Of a stretch of 64,000 nt of DNA, positions 60,490-64,000 are shown piece by piece. Position numbers and translations under genes: made by a program. A model generated the notes under the pieces. It did no database searches, was not told the DNA's origin, and worked only from the letters and a program-made list of their open reading frames with translations. Origin of the DNA: Pseudoscleropodium purum. Taxonomy: Eukaryota; Streptophyta; Bryopsida; Hypnales; Brachytheciaceae. The DNA lies in contig OZ017802.1 of assembly GCA_963969395.1 (NCBI GenBank), positions 20,305,410 to 20,369,409 of the forward strand. The letters are read 5' to 3'. Within the stretch, counting starts at the first letter, position 1, and every line of letters starts with the position of its first letter.

Positions 60490-61090
60490 CTTCCATCCAG
60501 GGTTGAGAAAAAGCTTCTAAGATGATTCTAGGATTTTTCTTCCTCTCTGCCCGCGGTCAACGTGGAGAGCCTCCAGTCCCGGCTGCTCCATGGAAACGTG
60601 CTCTGTGCCCGCAGTGAGTGCGTGCCAGAGCCTGCCCTGCCCTGCCCTGGACTGGGCTGACGTCCGTCCGACGGATGATTCCCCTTCTTCCGTTTCTGCG
60701 CGAGGCGATTCTCTTCCCCTCTGGATCTCTCCATCATGAGTGGACTCTTCTATCCCCCCATTTGCACATGCAGCAGCGTCCATCATTAATGGGGCCACTC
60801 ATCCTATCATGCGCTTTTACAGAGGGCAGGGCCGCAGAAGGGGGGCAGCCAGGGACCAGAGGGACGGACGGACGGACGGACAGACGGAACCCCACTCCAG
60901 AGGGACTGACGGACGGAACCGAGAGAGCAAGTCTGGCTGTACAAATTACTGGGGAGGGGGTGGAAATTGCAAATTGCAATCGGACCTTCGCGGGTGGGAG
61001 TGGAAATGCGATCGTGACAACAGAGGTACATTTGGGCTTTCTTCGATGTACCGTCCGTGTACATTTGAGGAGTTGAGGAGGTGGTTGCTG
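60490..61090. other. GC-rich island with (GGAC)n
   Basis: A sharply bounded GC-rich segment containing CTGCCCTGCCCTGCCCTGG near 60632 and a GGACGGACGGACGGACGGAC tract near 60861. Overlapping frames of 60-150 codons exist on both strands without domains. It could be a mobile element like the 31253 MITE or a 5' gene remnant. No matching terminal repeats were found. Confidence 0.45.
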
Positions 61091-61299
61091 CATTTCAACT
61101 TCAAATATTTGTAACTAATTCCAACAAGGTCCAAGAAATCAATGAAACCACTTGGATTCCATTGCTCTTCCTACAAAAACTTACTGAAGAATTGTTTCAG
61201 GGAGTTGAGCTTCCTCTAAAAAAAAGCAATCCCCTCTTAAAAAACCCTAAAGCCAGAGGGGCATGTTTTGATAGAAATTGTGAAAAATAGCCACTTCTA

Positions 61300-61825
61300 G
61301 GGCAATGAGAAAAAAGTGAAAAAAAAAAAAAAAAAAAAAAATTCTTCAAAATTTAACTGTATGAATTTGTACTAGACTACTATAGGAATGTGTGGAAAAA
61401 ATTTCAGAAATTTTGATTGCACAGATTGAAAGATTATAACGTTTGAAGATAGAAGATACATTTTTTTTTCAACCCTGCCTAACAAGGCCAACAACCTTAA
61501 ACTCTTGTTAGAGTGAGATTTTTACACTGCACATGGTAATTTTTTTTACATTTGCATCATGTAGCATATGAATTATATACTTGCAAAATTTCAAAAGTAA
61601 AAGATGATTCTTGCAAAAGATTCCCAAAGCTGCCCAAGTTGTCAAGAAAGTTTAGGGCAACATAACTTTTGATCTGGGCACCCGATTGGAAGAAGATTAT
61701 ATTTCCACTAACAAGGTACGTGTTCACACCTTGGGTTAAAATTTGCTAAACATCTGCCCAAAATTGACTTCATAGGAACCTATCCAAATTTTCAACTGTC
61801 CATTCAACGGACAATTGTCCTTTAG
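61300..61825 (+). repeat. Diverged partial copy of the 0.9-kb family
   Basis: It contains GTGTGGAAAAAATTTCAGAA, a CATAACTTTTGATCTGGGCACC segment like that at 45412, and an end TTGTCCTTTAGGAATTAA. A 23-A run lies at 61319-61341. Confidence 0.6.
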
Positions 61826-63519
61826 GAATTAAATGGTTGCTTTAAGAGTAGACTATCCCCTAGGAAGAGCAAGCACAAAGGAAAAATCTTCAACACTTCT
61901 AGATTTGTTTCTTCAAATTCAAATTGAATATAAGTAGAATATAACAAATAGTGAAGGGGGACTTTCTAAGGATGCTAGCATGTGAGTCTAAAAATGCAAG
62001 CCTACAAACTTTGAGTCTAGGCATAAGTAGGTATTTTTCAACCATTAAAGAAAACCATAACAAACATACCTATAATATAGGTATCATATAACTAAGTGGG
62101 ATGTCATTATAACATAGGTACCTATAGCATAAGCACCTACACTATATGTATCCTATAACTATGGAAGGTATTTATAATACAGGCACTTAGGCTCATGGGC
62201 TTAAGATCTTAGGCTCACATATTAGCAATCCTCACTTAGAACATTTCTACTTTTATAACAATTTATTTTATGATTTTCTATGATCTATAGACTTTAGTCC
62301 AAAATTTGAAATGATTAGTTTTCATAAATTTTATTCTATCTTCAAATTTAAAAAGAATCATAATTAATGATTTTTATGCATATATTCCTCCTCTTAGTTT
62401 TAGCTAATTAGATCTTATAGATGTGCAAATCAATTTCACATGACTTTGTTATGATTAAAGAATGTTTATTTTTATATATAATGATTTCAAAATTATTATA
62501 TTGATTTGAATCAATTTTATAAAATTGAAAAATAATCAATGGATTTCACTCTCTTTAATTGTAATGAAATGGGATGTAAACACAAGTAATATTATTTATA
62601 AATTTTATTTTTTATACTCAAATTATTTTATTAAATTATTTTATTGTACATACATGTATTGTGTGCATATCACATTACATATGGCCTCAATGTACACAAT
62701 ATCTCTAACAATAAAAAATATAATTTCAAATGTACAAAGATCTCTACAAAAAGAATGATTGCCAAGTAGGTCTCCTTTGCTTTCCCCTTGTGCTATAGAT
62801 GAAGCTCATTGTCATAATGGTGTATGACATCAATAATAATTTGAACTTCTTGGTCTTATACCAACATAGAAGTGTCTCCTACTAACTATTTAATACCTTC
62901 ATAGCTCACCTTATATCATAGGTAGAACCATTTACAAGACTAGATTTGATCCCAAGGTGGTGTTAGGCATTGTATGCACAAATATATTGAATATATATTA
63001 AATAGAATTCTAGTGTTGGTTTAGATTAATCATAAAATTAATTTGCCACACAATATATATTTCAACCTAGCAAGGATGGAATTTAAGTTGATGTCTATAG
63101 TGGGGTAGTTGTAAGAAACACCTGCCATTTTTCGCTCAAAACGGCTTTAATACTAGATTATTGTGACTTTTGGAATATATATATATTTTTAAATAAAATA
63201 AAATATGAATAATTTGTAAAGCATTCAAAATAGCATATGTCTGAAAATTTAGGCTTAAAAAATTTTATCTTTGAAAGTTATGCACATCGAAAGAGTGATG
63301 AAAAATGCAAAAAATAGATACTTTTGAATTTTATTTTTAGAAAATAATAAAAAATCCCTCAAATAATTAATAAAAATTCATTTATCCTAACTTGAAAATG
63401 CTCTTTTTCAACCATTTTTCATCTTTGGCAAATAAAAATTGTGTTCTCTACACATGTACCTAAGTAGTGTTTTTTGGGCACATGCGGAAAGTGGACAATT
63501 TGCTATTTAAAATAAATCT
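61826..63519. other. AT-rich intergenic, no gene seen
   Basis: Short degenerate motifs such as TATAACATAGGTACCTATA recur around 62060-62170. No coding sequence recognised. Confidence 0.55.
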
Positions 63520-63827
63520 TTTGCAAGTTTACATAACTTTAGTACAACTCTTTGTATCCCAATTTTTACTTTTAAATTTGTATTTTTGGTTTGGAAATAG
63601 TACTAAAACCTCTTAAAATGACCAAGGTAGACATTTAATTGGGGACAGTTTGAAAATAGAAAATAAATTGGAAAAAATTAGAAAAATTATTGAATGTCTA
63701 GAACTACTACATGTACCTTTCCTTCAAATTTTATAGAAAACGAACATTCAACGTAAAAGTTAAGAGCCAAAAAACACTTATCCAAGACATAGGGGACAAA
63801 AAACAGGACAAGTGTTTCTTTCAACAA
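63520..63827 (+). repeat. Dispersed repeat, partner of 21990-22297
   Basis: It shares ACTACTACATGTACCTTTCC, TCAAATTTTATAGAAAAC and AACAGGACAAGTGTTTCTTT with the 22-kb copy in the same order. The remaining 170 bases of the window hold nothing recognisable. Confidence 0.7.
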
Positions 63828-64000
63828 CCTAGTGCCATCAATATAGTTGTAGATGGTGATATTAAAGATGTTTGGAGATGCTAGAGGCATTGCATTAAAT
63901 CTTGTTATCAAATTATTTGGAAACAATCTAAACAATGCAAATGGTTATTCTAGTTTTATAATTAAACAAACTTTTTATGCAAGAAAAAATGAAAATAAAA

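Noticed and set aside
60734..61114. Overlapping frames of 119-152 codons on both strands
   Set aside because: Several frames are open at once on both strands, as expected from GC-rich simple repeats; no domain.
60498..61477. CAGGGTTGA and CAACCCTG as ends of a 1-kb hAT element
   Set aside because: The 8-bp flanks do not match, and the right motif lies inside a copy of the 0.9-kb repeat where related copies have similar CCCTGC text.
1..64000. CRISPR array, rRNA, tRNA or intact LTR retrotransposon
   Set aside because: None seen: no regularly spaced short repeats with unique spacers, no rRNA or tRNA signatures, and no paired LTRs with a primer-binding site.

Overview
This is nuclear DNA of a land plant. 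The evidence is a cytosolic plant-type HSP90 with a phase-0 spliceosomal intron, and a seven-exon plastid-type aromatic amino acid transporter with GT-AG introns. The rest is a gene-poor, AT-rich background full of small transposon derivatives. I cannot fix the lineage. The low gene density and the presence of a Tc1-type element would suit a non-flowering plant such as a bryophyte, lycophyte or fern, but that is inference.

Layout: 0.2-1.0 kb holds a broken Tc1/mariner transposase. 3.5-6.6 kb holds HSP90 with a heat-shock-element promoter. 11.4-18.0 kb holds the transporter gene; three of its introns carry five copies of one repeat, and a decaying tandem repeat follows its 3' end. 19.1-24.0 kb holds a segmental duplication of a small secreted-protein gene: the first copy is dead and the second is intact. 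Both copies keep a heat-shock-like element next to a TATA box. Between them lie two MITE-like elements and a near-perfect 75-bp-arm foldback element.

From 24 kb to the end I find no intact gene. The sequence is a patchwork of mobile-element remains: a roughly 0.9-kb repeat family with TTAACCCCTAAAG-type ends (seven near-full copies or large parts plus fragments); a GC-rich hAT-type MITE with a perfect 8-bp target duplication inside one of those copies; a 493-bp TIR element with a retroposed tail nested in it; a pair of C-rich TIR elements; a 2.0-kb PIF/Harbinger-like element with 37-bp perfect TIRs and a large internal palindrome; four tiny retroposon tails; and a decayed LRR-like fragment.

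The two clear genes are unrelated in function: a cytosolic chaperone, and a probable plastid-envelope Tyr/Trp permease. I see no operon-like or defence-island-like system. The main interest is the mobile-element archaeology and the duplicated secreted gene with a possible heat-responsive promoter.
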